Origin: Spirodela intermedia | Lineage: Eukaryota > Streptophyta > Magnoliopsida > Alismatales > Araceae | Assembly: GCA_902729315.2 (NCBI GenBank) | Contig: LR746279.1 | Coordinates: 3,628,001-3,692,000 of the forward strand | DNA: 64,000 bases | Direction of reading: 5' to 3' | Shown here: positions 24,814 through 36,229 of the stretch, piece by piece | How the letters are laid out: each line of letters opens with the position of its first letter | Position numbering within the stretch: the stretch's first letter is position 1 | Position numbers and translations under genes: made by a program | Notes under the pieces: generated by a model | The model's database searches: none | What the model was told of the DNA's origin: nothing | The model's input: the letters and a program-made list of their open reading frames with translations, nothing else

Positions 24814-25101
24814 ATCTAGAGATTGCCCACGTCGTCTTTGTCCAAGGAGAGCCTTCGAGGCCGTGGACACTGCACGACGACCCTCCCGAACGCTCAGGAT
24901 TCCGGTGCATCGCCGACGCGTCGCCGTCGCGACGCCGGAACTCTGTTTTCCTGCTTTATCTAGAGATTGCCCAAGTCGTCTTTGTCCAAGGAGAGCCTTC
25001 GAGGCCGTGGACACTGCACGACGATCCTCCCGAACGCTCAGGATTCCGGTGCATCGTCGACGCATCGCCGTCGCGACGCCGGAACTCTGTTTTCCTGCTT
25101 T
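24814..25101 (+). repeat. 144-base tandem duplication inside the solo LTR
   Basis: Units 24814-24957 and 24958-25101 both start ATCTAGAGATTGCCCA and end TTTTCCTGCTTT and differ at only a few positions. Pieces of the same duplication are recognisable in the nested LTR at about 47033 and 47218, so it arose in an ancestor of these copies. Confidence 0.9.
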
Positions 25102-25593
25102 CAATTTAATTTACGCTTCATTTAGTGATACTTTGTTGATTTTTATTTACCAAACTATACTTCGTTCAATTACGATTCTTCCGGCTTTTACAGATCTTAA
25201 TTTGATTAATTGAGTCGTCTGTAATCGCCTACGTAAGAATCGCCGGGCGGAACTCTGTTTCCGCCTGATTCGCGTTCGCCGGGCGCTGACGTCATCCTGA
25301 CGTCCGCACCCTTATTTCCTTTTTTTGTGAATTTTAAATATATTTCTTTTTTATTTCATAGTATAAAATTTGTAAGAAAATTGTACTCATTGAGAAAAAT
25401 TCTGAATAATTACCAGATATTATATTACATCCCTGTGATCGACTTGGAAAATTACCACTATTTTTGGGATTTGTATTGAATTATAATTGATATATTTATT
25501 TTGAAATACTTCTAAATATCTGAAAATTCGTATTTTCTAGTTTTATAAATTTTATATTTGCGTGATTTAATATACAATGACTGAGTCACGTCA

Positions 25594-25598
25594 TGTAC
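25594..25598. repeat. Right target-site duplication TGTAC
   Basis: This is identical to 23828-23832 and directly follows the CA end of the solo LTR. Confidence 0.9.
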
Positions 25599-26440
25599 AA
25601 ATCACTCAAAACCCGAACTTGAATGAGTTACTTTTTGTTGTTGTTCAACTTTAACCTTCTTGGAGACTTGTTCCTATATTTTCATCATGGAGAAGCTGTT
25701 TGAAGCACTCTTTGTAATCTTAAAGTAGCTAAGGTTATGAAATACAAAAGATGATTAAAATAGTTTTATACAAACTCTTAGTAAAAGAGTATCATATAAC
25801 TCATTCTAGATAGGTGTTAAGAATAGAAATAGTTTGATGCAATCTTCTTATGACTAATTCTTCATAGTTGCACAATGAGTTTATGCCCCAATTATTGACA
25901 GCAATTTTCACATAAAATTATTTGATTGAAGTTCATGTGGATATCATGATTGTTTTACCCTTGATTAAAATGCATAGTATGAGCATAGGTTGTAACTTGT
26001 TTTGGCCGTTAGTCAATTTCACTTTGAGTAAATGATTGTTTTCAAATGTTCAATTATCAATATTATCAATAAGCCTATACTATTTATGAGGTTATTAACA
26101 TGCACTTGCATGAATGTGGTAATCATATCACAACTCAAGGTCTCAAAAATGTCTAGATTAAATAAAAGATATGCATCCTCTCTTCAAGATTCACAACATA
26201 AGAGGCCAAAAGAAAATAGCACCAGCTGATCTCAGTAAAGATTTTAGAAGGGCCTTAAGGGATAATAAACTCTTAACTGTTGACCGTAGAGCCTGCCATG
26301 GTTCTTGACGTTCAACTCCTTTAGAATCTTCAATCCTTTGTTTTCATTGTTTGAATAATCTTTGTTCAGATATTTATGTTGGTACAAATTTAATGGAGTC
26401 ATAAATGTGAACTTTAACCGAGAAGCATTGAGCAATTAAG
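25599..26440. repeat. Upstream intergenic unit of the RING gene
   Basis: This aligns with about 62990-63735 and, more distantly, with parts of 38400-40080 and 57200-58270. Shared phrases include gcatcctctcttcaagattc. It is the distal upstream part of each RING-gene copy. No coding frame is supported. Confidence 0.65.
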
Positions 26441-26448
26441 GACCTTTC

Positions 26449-26493
26449 AAGAAATGGAAATTGTGTAGACGTCCACGGGGTAGGCGGCGGTGT
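26449..26493 (+). promoter_or_regulatory. Conserved upstream box of the RING-gene family
   Basis: The motif core is ggaaattgtgtagacgtcca, followed by a G-rich stretch. It lies about 200 bases upstream of the TATA box and recurs in whole or part at about 40129, 55061, 58294, 58661, 58890 and 63741. Its conservation in otherwise decayed copies marks it as the most stable part of the promoter. Confidence 0.55.
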
Positions 26494-26582
26494 TGCAACG
26501 GCTAGATTACCCCTGCGCCACTGGAATGCCAGATTCGCGCCTTTTTTTAAATTCCACCCGTTGCCTCGGAGTATTGGCGGCA

Positions 26583-26589
26583 ACACGTG
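26583..26589 (+). promoter_or_regulatory. G-box-like ACACGTG element
   Basis: ACACGTG, preceded by ggcggca, lies about 70 bases upstream of the TATA box. The same phrase occurs in the promoter copy near the right edge (about 63855). It is a typical bZIP/bHLH or ABA-response core, but function is inferred only. Confidence 0.4.
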
Positions 26590-26657
26590 ATACAATGGTT
26601 CGGCTTTTAGAAACCCTCACTCCTTCCCGCAAGACTTTTCTTGCATCTCCGCTACGC

Positions 26658-26666
26658 TATATATAA
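26658..26666 (+). promoter_or_regulatory. TATA box of the intact RING gene
   Basis: TATATATAA is followed 25-35 bases later by the likely transcription start. The first ATG downstream is at 26946, which fixes the start codon of the gene. Confidence 0.8.
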
Positions 26667-26718
26667 CCTCTACTCTGCCCACCGCCGCCATCGCCTACTC
26701 CCACACTTCTGTTCACTC

Positions 26719-26750
26719 TTTCTTTCTCTCTCTCTCTCTCTCTCTCTCTC
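26719..26750 (+). repeat. CT microsatellite in the 5' leader
   Basis: A run of CT dinucleotides lies just downstream of the expected transcription start, a common feature of plant 5' leaders. Confidence 0.8.
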
Positions 26751-26945
26751 GTTCTCTGCCCGCTCTCTTGGGCAGCTCCAGAGGCGTCCCATTGTTCCTT
26801 CTCCTTCGTTCGTATTGCGCCTCCGGCGGGGGACGGTGCTGGTTTACCTGCACCGACTCCGAGGAAGCGAGTGTCGGAGCACTTCGGCGATCGGCCGGAA
26901 GACGAAGAGAGTGGGGATTCTGAGCTGCCTTCTCCTGTTGGAAAT

Positions 26946-28787
26946 ATGCAGAGTGAACCGAGTTTCTGGGCACAACAGGGGCGCGGATTCCGCCGGTGAG
27001 TATCTCTTTCCATTCATCGACATGTCTCCGGGCCCTCTCCTTCTTCTTGCAATATTTTTCTTGACGCGTATCGATCTATCTTTCTATCCCCTTGGCCGAC
27101 CTTTTTTTCTTCTTGCATTTGCCCTCCTCCCGTCCGAGCGGGCCTCTCGTTCCTCTCTCTATCTGTCTATTTCTCTTCCCATAGAAGAACAGAGGGGTCG
27201 TCTCCTAGAAAGACCTCTCCTCCTCGCTTCTTCCGTCGGACCCTAGGTCCTCGGGGCTCACGGTAGCCCTTTTCCGCTTCGTCGGGCGAGACGAAAAGAA
27301 GCTGTTTGAGAAACAGAGGATTTTCCCATTAGACAGAAAGAAGGGACAGCCGAATTGTGCCTCGCTCTTCTTACCCTCTGGGCTTCTTGAAATTCAATTC
27401 GAGCTTAGGAAGAATGGGAACATTCTTGCGGTGGTGTGCAGCACTTTCAGGGTTTGAGTCGCCCAAGTTGCTGCTTTGATTCTGTGTTCCCTCTTTGATC
27501 GACGGGGAAGATTGGATTTTTTTCAAAAAACTACCCGTCGTCAGGAAGGAGGAATGCGGTCCAGACACCATCCTTGTTCACAGATGGGAGGGTCTGAAAA
27601 TCAGGCGACAGATGGGATGATCGTAAATAGGGTCATGCACTTTTCTTTTCTGTCCTCACACCTTTCAGCTGTCGATTCGATTCAGTGCTCTCCGTTTTCT
27701 TCTCTCCATTTTCTAGCCTGCATTGAAATGCCGCTAAGCGCTCTCCGTTTTCTTCTCTCTGCGCAGTGGTGCTCCGGGAATGGAATCGTCTTGGGGTTGG
27801 ATGCATTCACGGATGGAGGAGAGCACGCTAATCGATGTAAGATCTCTCACACCGACATACTCTGATCCTCTTGCTGCTTCTGGATCACATAGACTGGCGG
27901 AGGGGATCTCACCGGGTTTCTGTGTTTCTTGTCTAAAACAGGACGTGCTGATTCTAAACGAATCGCCTCTCCTCGGAGGTCGTCGTCAAAGCACAATGAA
28001 CGGTCGTTTTATGCGGAGTCCTCGCCAGGTAAAACGACCTTGCCCGCCGGATATGTCTGAGAGAGAGGGTGCAATATTCAATCATTTGCTTCCCTTCCGA
28101 GCGCTTCAGTCTGAACTGACTCGCCCTGTTTCTCTTGACAGCAGCGCGAAAGAAGCTCGTTGAATCCCGCGCGATGGAGAGGGAACATGTTGGTGGATGT
28201 AAGTTTTTTGATGACCTGAGCTGCTGTGTTCCTCCCAGCTCTGACCAGGAGCCGTGCAAGAAGCAGCCTCGCCTCCAAAATATGCTGACTTTGGTTCCCT
28301 TATTGACTCTGTATTCCCGTCTGCTCTAGGAGGTCGTTATACTGGACGATAGATCGGCAGCGCCTCGTGGAGCGGCGGACTTGATCCGGTGGCGCAGCCA
28401 TCTTCTACCAGGCATGGGGCCGTCGGAAGGAGAGCAGCAGACCGCAGTGTTGAGCTCCGGGCTGAACGAGGAGATGGCCCTGTTGCTCTTGAGAACGAGA
28501 AGATATGTACCGTCCTCCACCGCCTACGCCAGCGATGAAACGTGCTGCATATGCCAGGTAAGTTAAGGGAGAAGACAGACGCTTGGTGGCGCCGGTAACC
28601 AGCCCAGCAGCTTCTCTGATGGCTCGATTTATGTCTTTGTGTCTGACAGGAGGATTACGACGAGGGTGAAGATGTCGGGATGCTGAGCTGCGGACACGGC
28701 TTCCATGCTGCCTGCGTTGGGAGATGGCTGACGCAGAGGAATGTCTGCCCGATCTGCAGGAGGACGGGCCTCCAGCCCGCTGTGTAA
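26946..28787 (+). CDS. RING-H2 E3 ubiquitin ligase, MBR/HIP type (six exons, 209 aa)
   Basis: The exons I infer are 26946-26995, 27767-27836, 27942-28028, 28142-28198, 28330-28557 and 28650-28787. All have GT-AG borders, phases match, and they total 630 bases. Residues 160-200 form a complete RING-H2 domain: C160, C163, C178, H180, H183, C186, C197 and C200, with CCICQEDYDEGED and CPICRRT around the ends. Just before it, a helix-like GLNEEMALLLLRTRRY matches the segment preceding the RING in MBR1/2-type ligases. The N-terminal 130 residues are not recognised, and the protein is much shorter than typical MBR proteins (500 or more residues). By family it should bind an E2 and ubiquitinate unknown substrates. 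The first ATG after the TATA box sets the start. It is the only copy in this window with all RING ligands. Confidence 0.88.
26996..27766 (+). other. Intron 1 of the intact RING gene
   Basis: The donor is CCG|GTGAGT and the acceptor is TGCGCAG|TGG. The phrase gaaattcaattcgagctta within it has a counterpart at about 52603, beyond the Copia insertion. This shows that the split copy there once had the same intron. Confidence 0.85.
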
Positions 28788-31700
28788 AGACCCCCATCTC
28801 CTTCACCTCATATGAACCACTTGTAATTATCTTCCATGTATTTGGGCGTTTCACGATGTAAGTCACCATGTCTAATTAATACACCTAATAATTGGCTTAT
28901 TTACTCTGCGCAGTTTTCACATTATTGACCCAAATGTCTCAGTAATGCGGTAAGCCTTGGAATAGGAGGGTTTGAGGATTTAAGATGAAGCCAAGACGTG
29001 AAGTCAACCTTGAGGGCTCAAGAAGTGCACCATTGGAAGTTTTGTTAAGCGGCCTAACCACCAACTTTCAGCAGTGTGTTAAGGACATTTACCATGTTTT
29101 ATGCTATCAAGACATCACGCCAACGGTGATTGGGATGTTAGCTTATTAGGGGCAGTATAGGAATCTGCTGTGACCAGCTCTTCCCTATAAATAGGAGGGT
29201 CCCACTGCCATGTTAGTGAGAGTTTAAGTGGGGAATACGGTGTTCTTTCTGCCTATTATTATTTTTCCTAGAAATAGTGTTTTCTAATTGTAGTTAGGCT
29301 TGCAAAAGTCTTTGGTGAGGGAGAAGGCCGCTTGGGAGATGAGTAGGCATTAAATGCGCTCGGGAGATGCAGTTATCTACTTTGCACATCACTCACATTA
29401 TTGGCCCGAATGGTCAAAAATTTTAAAGCCTAGAGTAGAAGAGTATGAAGACCCAAGATGCATCCAAGACCTAGAGGGCTCTAAAAGCATAGAACAGGAT
29501 TATTATAACTACTAAAGATTCTTTTTTCAGTTTGACTGTAATATATAATTTCTACTTATTTAAATCATAGAGCATGCTATAACAACATTGTTTTCTAATC
29601 ATAGTAGAATTTATGTTCTCTAAATTTGTGAATTCAAGATTTTCCCAAATCAACCTTTTTGGACCAATGAATCTTAGATCTTGTCCACTGTGGATTTGAA
29701 TATTCTATTTTCACTCTTCCTTATCTTTTTCCTGGTACAAAGTTCAATGTTCTAGATTTATCAGTTTGAATATTATTTGATTTTTGGTCATTCTTAGACA
29801 AAGAAGGTAAGGTTTGATTTGATCAACAGTTAATCTTTGACTTTGGCAATTATTTCTACGATATTTGATATTATCCTTCAAATAATAAATCTTATAATCT
29901 TCCTAGATCAGAAGGTAATTGACAATGACGTTGCAATATTTTGGTCCCTTGCTTACATTTACTTTAAAACAATGATCTTGTTCTTTGGTTCCACTAGTTT
30001 GACTGTCCACTAGTCACAATTTTACGATTAATATAATTAATTCCCAGAAAATCAATTATCTTTTAGATTCATTGCTCTTGGTGGTTATAAGTTAAATGTC
30101 GTGGAGTGATTAAAAAAATATTTAATCACAAATCTACCCACATAAAAATGATGAAATATTTCATTTTGAGTTGATTTTAAAAGAATGGGTTGATTTGGAG
30201 TGCTTGAATTTCAATGAAAATGGTGATAGTGGAGACATTATGATCTTCTTTTCCTAGGATGTTTGCTTAGTGTCAAAGGCATTGCCATGTGTTGCTTGGA
30301 ATTAGCTCATCAACTCAATGTCTTCTTTCCATTTGACCACCAAAAACCTCTCAAATTCTCAAATAATTCTTTTTTATAAGGAACCAATGAACCTCTTAAA
30401 AATGTAAAGAGGTTAGAGGCAAACATTTAAACCTAACTTGTGGACTGATGTTGAATTTATAGAGTAATCTCATTCAAAACCTCCAATAATTTTTTTTGTC
30501 TTAAAACATTTAAAATTTAAATTTTCTTAAAAATTCAAATGGTTTTAAACTAACACAACATAACCTTTGAGAGTTTAGATATCCTCTATGAGCACAAACT
30601 ATATATTTGAAGTTTATTGATTTGACTAAGTCATGTAAGGATCTGTTACTATCAAAATAAAATTGATAATATATCTCAAGGTCACGTATTAATTTTTGAA
30701 TCAAAACTTGTCAAAATTACCTCAAGCAAATCATGCAAAAAATAATATGTACGACAAATTATACTAGCAAACACACTGAATCTTTATCTTAATATGTTAA
30801 ATAAAAATTTAAGCAGTAAAAAGCATTTAAAATTATTTTCCAAATTATATTTATTAATATTCATAAAGTCTTCAGCAACCATATTAATAGTTCATATTCA
30901 ATCAAATAATTTGAGATTAAAAATATTAAAGCTAAGGATTTATTAACATGGTATCTAGTTTCTTGAGTTAACTTTCATACCCATATTTGACCTCATTAAT
31001 TTTTCTTTATTTTGTAAGGCTAATTATTACTTTTAAGTAATAATTTTTTACATATTGGTAATTTAATTTGGTGAAATTCATCAAGTTCTAGAATTCAATA
31101 TTATGGGATTCCAATTTCAATATTTTTTATTTTTCATATGAGATTTTTCTTAATATACATTTAATTCATTTCATGTTGGATAATAGAATCTATATGTAGA
31201 TCAATTTCATGATTAGTAAGCATAATTCAATCTTTTAATTCATCTTATACTTGTCACGAATCAGTGCAGTAGTGAGAGCTTTTTCTCTTTGCTTACAGCC
31301 TTGGCCCCTTGGGTTAAAAAGGTCATATAATAGTCTTAACAATGTTAGATCCCATTTTTGTATTTTGAATCTACAAAATTCATGTTGACCTTATAAAGTC
31401 AATATCAATTTAGTACCTTGATAATTTCGTTGAACTTTGCTGCATTTGACTCCTCAATGGCTGTATTAGTAAATAATTTCATATAGAAAATCCAAACATT
31501 AGCGCTCACACATAGGATACTGAAAAAGTTAACTCTTATTTCGACTTCTGATTGTTTTTTTGATTTTGAATATTTCTTTCCCTGACATGAATTGAAATGA
31601 TACAAAAACATTCTATGGTCAAGATCGTCAAATGAACTTTCCTCATTGAGTGGAGATACGAAAATGCCCTTCAAGATATGTGTTCCTTATTGAGGCTGTT

Positions 31701-31859
31701 TAATCTTGTACAGAACATCACTTTTGAATCAATTTCATGTTCCATTTCCAGTTTTATAACTTTAGGTTGAGTGATTTTATGTAATGCTTACATCCATAAT
31801 TCATCAAAACCTTATTGAGTCAATTCACAATTCAATAAGCACACTGGTAAATAATAAAG
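28788..31859. other. Intergenic DNA downstream of the RING gene
   Basis: The 3' untranslated region lies within about the first 100 bases; I see no canonical AATAAA. Beyond an LTR-like segment (28901-29490) the rest is AT-rich with no supported gene. Confidence 0.5.
28901..29490 (+). repeat. LTR-like segment with direct repeats
   Basis: The stretches starting at 28901 and 29378 are similar for about 110 bases, sharing cacattattg and later gagggctc. Between them is a TATA-like site (ccctataaataggagg near 29195), as in the promoter of an LTR. It could be a small solo LTR or a TRIM remnant; no target duplication is clear. Confidence 0.35.
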
Positions 31860-33466
31860 CTACTTTATATAGAGGACTGAAAGATTATATAGAAATGAGA
31901 GATCTTGTAGTGATTCGTGTTAGTAATAGAATACTGATTTAATTTATCGTCAGTTCTCATGCATACATTCAGATGCCATTTGTAGGCGCATAGAGGCAAA
32001 ACTAATTGTGAAAGAAATACATCATAGATTAGGGCAAAGCAAAGTGAATAATAATTCTCCAGTAGGTAATTATTCAGAATGAATGAGTATTTATTTATGC
32101 GTCAGCTGTCTGGATTATTTTTAAGTTCATTGATTGGTGCAAACTTTTTTTTCTATCGCAAGAAAACAATTCTGATGTTCTGTGTTTGTTATCACCTGAT
32201 ATAGCAAGATTCACTAATTGACATCACCAGGACCCGTTCATAAACCAGTGTACAGTGTTGGTTGAATGTTCTTGATATAATATTAATTTTTATATTTTTA
32301 TTAAATATCTAAGCACAGAAACTGATTCATCATTCCTTTTATGCAAAAAAGTTCAAAGCATTTTCGGAACCGTGTTGTTTAAAACGTTCCAAGCATCAGG
32401 CAAATAATGGTGCTGTTAACATGTGAGCCTATCTTGCGGAATTTACAAAACTACTTGTGCATATTTCCTGTTACCTCCTTAGGGTTTCTGGGATTATCTA
32501 CCTGAAATAGGTCACGTTTGGTTGCGTGATGTAGTTGCTTTATGTTGGCAATCAGGTTAGGTATAGTATGGCATTAACATAAAAAATGATGATCATGTAC
32601 CAATTGACACAAATAGAACCATGGCAATATAGACGTCATATGATGGTAGAAATGATTGTCCACCTTGAAACTTCATGTAACCATTTGATTTATAAGAGCG
32701 CTGAAAAATTAGAATCAATGAGAGTGCAAATTGAAATTCCGATCAAAATTGGAGAACCTGATTTCTATGGAGTAAAATTTTCTTGCTTTTCTAATCTCAA
32801 TCCTTTTTCAATAAAAATATCAATTACGTGTTCTAAATAGTGGTTGACATAAAAGAAATTACCGTACTATGTACAATTTTCAGTGGTTCGATAATTTCCA
32901 TTGTCCTAGCTAGAAAATATTTTTGGAACAGAGCAGCACTAACTTAGGATAATTAAAAGTTAGCTGGTGTAAAATTGAACATATGCCAATAGATAAACTT
33001 GTCCATGGATTTGATAATCACGCTCAACATGTCACTTTTATCAACTCAATTGCAGGAGTAACGATACATGCGTTTTTACTGTGTAGGACACATATCATCG
33101 TTGTATTTATTACGCTGTAATGCCCAGTCTGATTTGAAGTCATATTTTATGGAAAGTATCAAGAAAACACGCAGGCTATAACTTGCTATTTTGGTTTATC
33201 TTCTATCCATGTTATATCCCGTAAAATGCAGACGCACAATACTCTCCTTCGTGATCACCAAGAAAATAACGCAGAACAATGTTACTACTTGACGTACTGG
33301 ATTATTTTCACGTGAGATTGGTGAAATTATTTTCACTACCCATTTTTGTCTGATCCCAGTATCTGTTTCGATCCTTCCATCAAGGAAAATAATAGTGACA
33401 AGGGACCGCCAGACGGGTTACATAAACTGCGGATATCTGATAATTGAAGATACGCAGTGATTGTTA

Positions 33467-34630
33467 CACATTTGACCAGACACTAAACACAATGTGAGAA
33501 AGACAGATCGAGATGACAGATTTATTACATAAAAAACCGCAGATGGGTTTTACGCTGAGGTCAACACGGAGGTCGGTAACGTAGATGATTGATTTGACAA
33601 GTAGCTAAATTATAGCAGGAAGAAAGAGCAGACGCAAATATTATGTTTATTATTTTGAGCCCTGTGATATCGTAATTATTTCTTATCGAGGAAAATGCAG
33701 CGCAAGTTGTCTTTAATACAAACAAGTTTCGTTGGTTCTCAGGTCAACCTTCTTCCGCGTTGTGGTTGGTATGCAACAGTTATCTTGACCCATCCCGTCT
33801 TCACTCTCCTCAGAGATATGCCCATAGTGGTCAGTTTGACGGAATCCCGTGACGGAGTTTATCCCCACCAACTTCGGGAGAACGCGGCTTTAAAGAATTT
33901 TCTTCTGCCTCAGGACTGCGATTCCTTAAAGAAGAGATAACTCATCTTCTCGTTCACAGCCAGTTTGGGTATCATCCTCTTACAATAATGCCGACAACGA
34001 ACGTTTTGCTCCGGAAAGGTAGATGAACGGGCCCCGGTCTTGTCCAGAAAGTACAACATCAGAAGTTACAGCTGCATTTACCATCACAATTAAAGTTTCG
34101 TAATTGTCAGGATTATTGAATTTTATGTTCTCAGGAGTAAACTTCTTTCTTAATTGACGTCCAGAATCATCTCTCAACTAATCAGGGAGAATCAAAAAAC
34201 CAACGCAGGGAAAGAGTTGAACTAATTACACCTACCCGATAATAACGAAGCAGAATTAACGGAGCAAAAAAATTACAGAAACGAGTCTTGCTTACACTAA
34301 TGAAAAATGGACATACTCTCTTCATTTTTACAAAATCATAAAATTTATTAGAAATATTTCATAAATTAAGTATAGTATTTATTGGGCGTTCCTTTATCTG
34401 TAAGTAGAAGATCCCGTTGTTTCAACTTATGCCTAAATATTTCCCTCAGACATGCTGTACTGGCTGCGAAGGCAGACCACAGACATTTATATGATCGCTC
34501 GTTCATGCGCAAGGCAGACCTCAGACATGCTGTACTGGCTGCGAAGACAATTGCTGATTTTACAAGCAAGAGAATAATTTCCTTCGGGATTCTCCAACCT
34601 GCAGCGGTTTTATGATTGCTATTAGAATAT
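33467..34630. repeat. Near-identical block shared with 1180-2330
   Basis: This is the partner of the U1 block. It has a local extra duplication at about 34446-34550 and a few substitutions that shorten the open frame seen in U1. Confidence 0.85.
33695..33940 (+). CDS. Doubtful 81-residue open frame, partner of 1415-1708
   Basis: The first 74 or so codons are nearly the same as in U1; the frame then ends at TAA where U1 reads on. The same doubts apply: no domain, no conservation in U2. Confidence 0.12.
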   Translation: MQRKLSLIQTSFVGSQVNLLPRCGWYATVILTHPVFTLLRDMPIVVSLTESRDGVYPHQLRENAALKNFLLPQDCDSLKKR

Positions 34631-35010
34631 AACTATACATATCAGAGAGAGAATTTCTTGAAAACTGTTATGTCCCTTTTGCTTTGTTGTGAAGATAGGG
34701 GTGAGGATTCACACTTATCAGGACGGTATGAACTCTCACAGTTTAATCAGTGTTTCCTTTGTCCCATGTCAACCTTTCCAAATTTCAAATCTTCGTCTTT
34801 ATGAACCAAGTGAATGGACCCATTCTCATTTGGCATCATTTTCCGGTTTCAACCTTTCGTTTTCTTTCTCTCGAAGAGTTACCCATTCCTGTTGACGAAC
34901 ATCCATTGACTATTGTATTTCCTCATTAAACTACATGCATTTCACTATTATCCTAAGTCAGGGTTCCAAAAAATTGAGTGCGAAGATGGTTTTCAACCAG
35001 TTGTGGATGC

Positions 35011-35020
35011 TATATATATT
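35011..35020 (+). promoter_or_regulatory. TATA box of secreted-peptide gene 3
   Basis: TATATATATT occupies the same conserved position as in the other copies, 85 bases before the usable ATG and about 73 before the lost ancestral start. Confidence 0.7.
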
Positions 35021-35095
35021 GGACGAAGTGCAGAGGGTTTTATTCATCTTTTGAGAGCGATTTAAGAGGAAGAGGGAGAACATATCACGAGGCAG

Positions 35096-35293
35096 ATGAT
35101 CCATGCAATTTTTCTCTCCATTCTGTTACTGTTGCCTACGACTGCCTACGCAGCCCAGACTCTAACGAGAATGAAGACACCGTACCAGGGCTCTGCGTTA
35201 CCATTGGGACGTTCACTATTACAAGGTAAGCCCATGCACCCTCCGTCTTCGCATGTTCACCCACCAGGGACACCACAGCCGTGCTGCCCCTAG
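35096..35293 (+). CDS. Putative small secreted peptide, copy 3 (65 aa, shifted start)
   Basis: The ATG used in copies 1 and 2 is ATC here (35084-35086), so translation would begin at the next in-frame ATG, 35096. The N-terminus becomes MIHAIFLSILLLLPTTAYAA, still a credible signal peptide though with almost no basic head. The mature part (about 45 residues) starts AQTLTRMKTPYQGSALPLGR and ends in a His/Pro-rich tail, HPPGTPQPCCP. PYxGSxL and GRS are shared with copy 1 and CCP with copy 2, so this copy links the other two. A GTAAGC donor-like site occurs inside the frame at 35226 but is not conserved. Family unknown. Confidence 0.45.
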   Translation: MIHAIFLSILLLLPTTAYAAQTLTRMKTPYQGSALPLGRSLLQGKPMHPPSSHVHPPGTPQPCCP

Positions 35294-36229
35294 GACGGAT
35301 ATCCTGAATGGACGTTTGTAGCTGGCTTGCTCAGTTCCCTTTTATTTTTATTCTCTCCCTATTCTCGCTCTTTCTCTGTGTTCCTCCACCAGTCGCTTGT
35401 CTGTCGGTGAACTAGAAATAAAAGTAAACCAACCAAGCGATTTCATTTGTCAGTGCATGATAAAAATTGGATAGATATAAAGGTATATGGAAAGAGAATA
35501 TTTTAGTACACAATCGAGAATCTTTTTGGACCTGTTACTGATGCTCAAAAATACGTTCGTTTCGTTGTTTAGATTGGGCATGTACCAAATTTCGAAAACC
35601 TAACTATGCCAAACCTGTAAGGACTTTAGGTAGTTCACGTTCCGACTCCAAGAGATGGATTAGAATAGGGATGACGATATTGGGCTATTCCGAACAGAGG
35701 GCTGAAATGGTAGGACAGTTTTTCTCAAGTTTTAATTGTTTACCATTCAAATCTTTTCCTCAATGTCAAAGATTATTGGACTCTTCAGTTCCCCCTCGAA
35801 TTTCCTGATCCCGCGGACTCAGTTAACCTTGGCAGTTGAACCTCGTTACGATATTGAATTCCTAGTCATCAAAATTCAAGAAACATGACACCGGTGCCGG
35901 TCTTACCCCGCTGCTACGTGCGGGAGAGACACGGTACCATCCCTAGACCATCCAACCACAAGTTGGAGAGAGATACAGCTCGTGGTGCCGCAAAAATAAC
36001 CCCGGACGCCCAAACTGTCATCGTGACAAATTATCGGTGACCTCTAAATGCCTTCGTGGGGCTCTCTGTAGCTAAACTAAAGCGGATTCAATGACCTAAC
36101 CGAGTAATTCGTGATCTAATAGCTTCAGTGACGCCTTTCGTAAATCTCTGTGGGTGCATGTCTCTCCTCTTGCGCCCCATCGATTACACCTGCGGGAATG
36201 CAGATGACTAAAAAAATAATTTTGCCTTT

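Larger units (their letters stand above)
23833..25593 (+). mobile_element. Young CpG-rich solo LTR of the Gypsy family
   Basis: It starts TGATAAGTCTTCATTATC and ends GAGTCACGTCA, the same ends as the LTRs of 11706-21868 in the opposite orientation. It is flanked on both sides by TGTAC (23828-23832 and 25594-25598), a perfect five-base target duplication, so it is a single recombined LTR and not a fragment. It is strikingly rich in CpG from about 24050 to 25310, where its relatives have TG or CA. Long frames in all directions within this part are a by-product of high GC, not genes. Confidence 0.93.

Noticed and set aside
24450-25213. Several long overlapping frames on both strands (up to 169 codons)
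   Set aside because: They lie wholly inside the CpG-rich solo LTR. High GC content and the 144-base duplication explain them, and no domain is present.
26641-27246. 201-codon frame starting upstream of the RING gene
   Set aside because: Its ATG overlaps the region upstream of the TATA box, it runs through the CT repeat and into intron 1, and it is in a different frame from the spliced RING protein.
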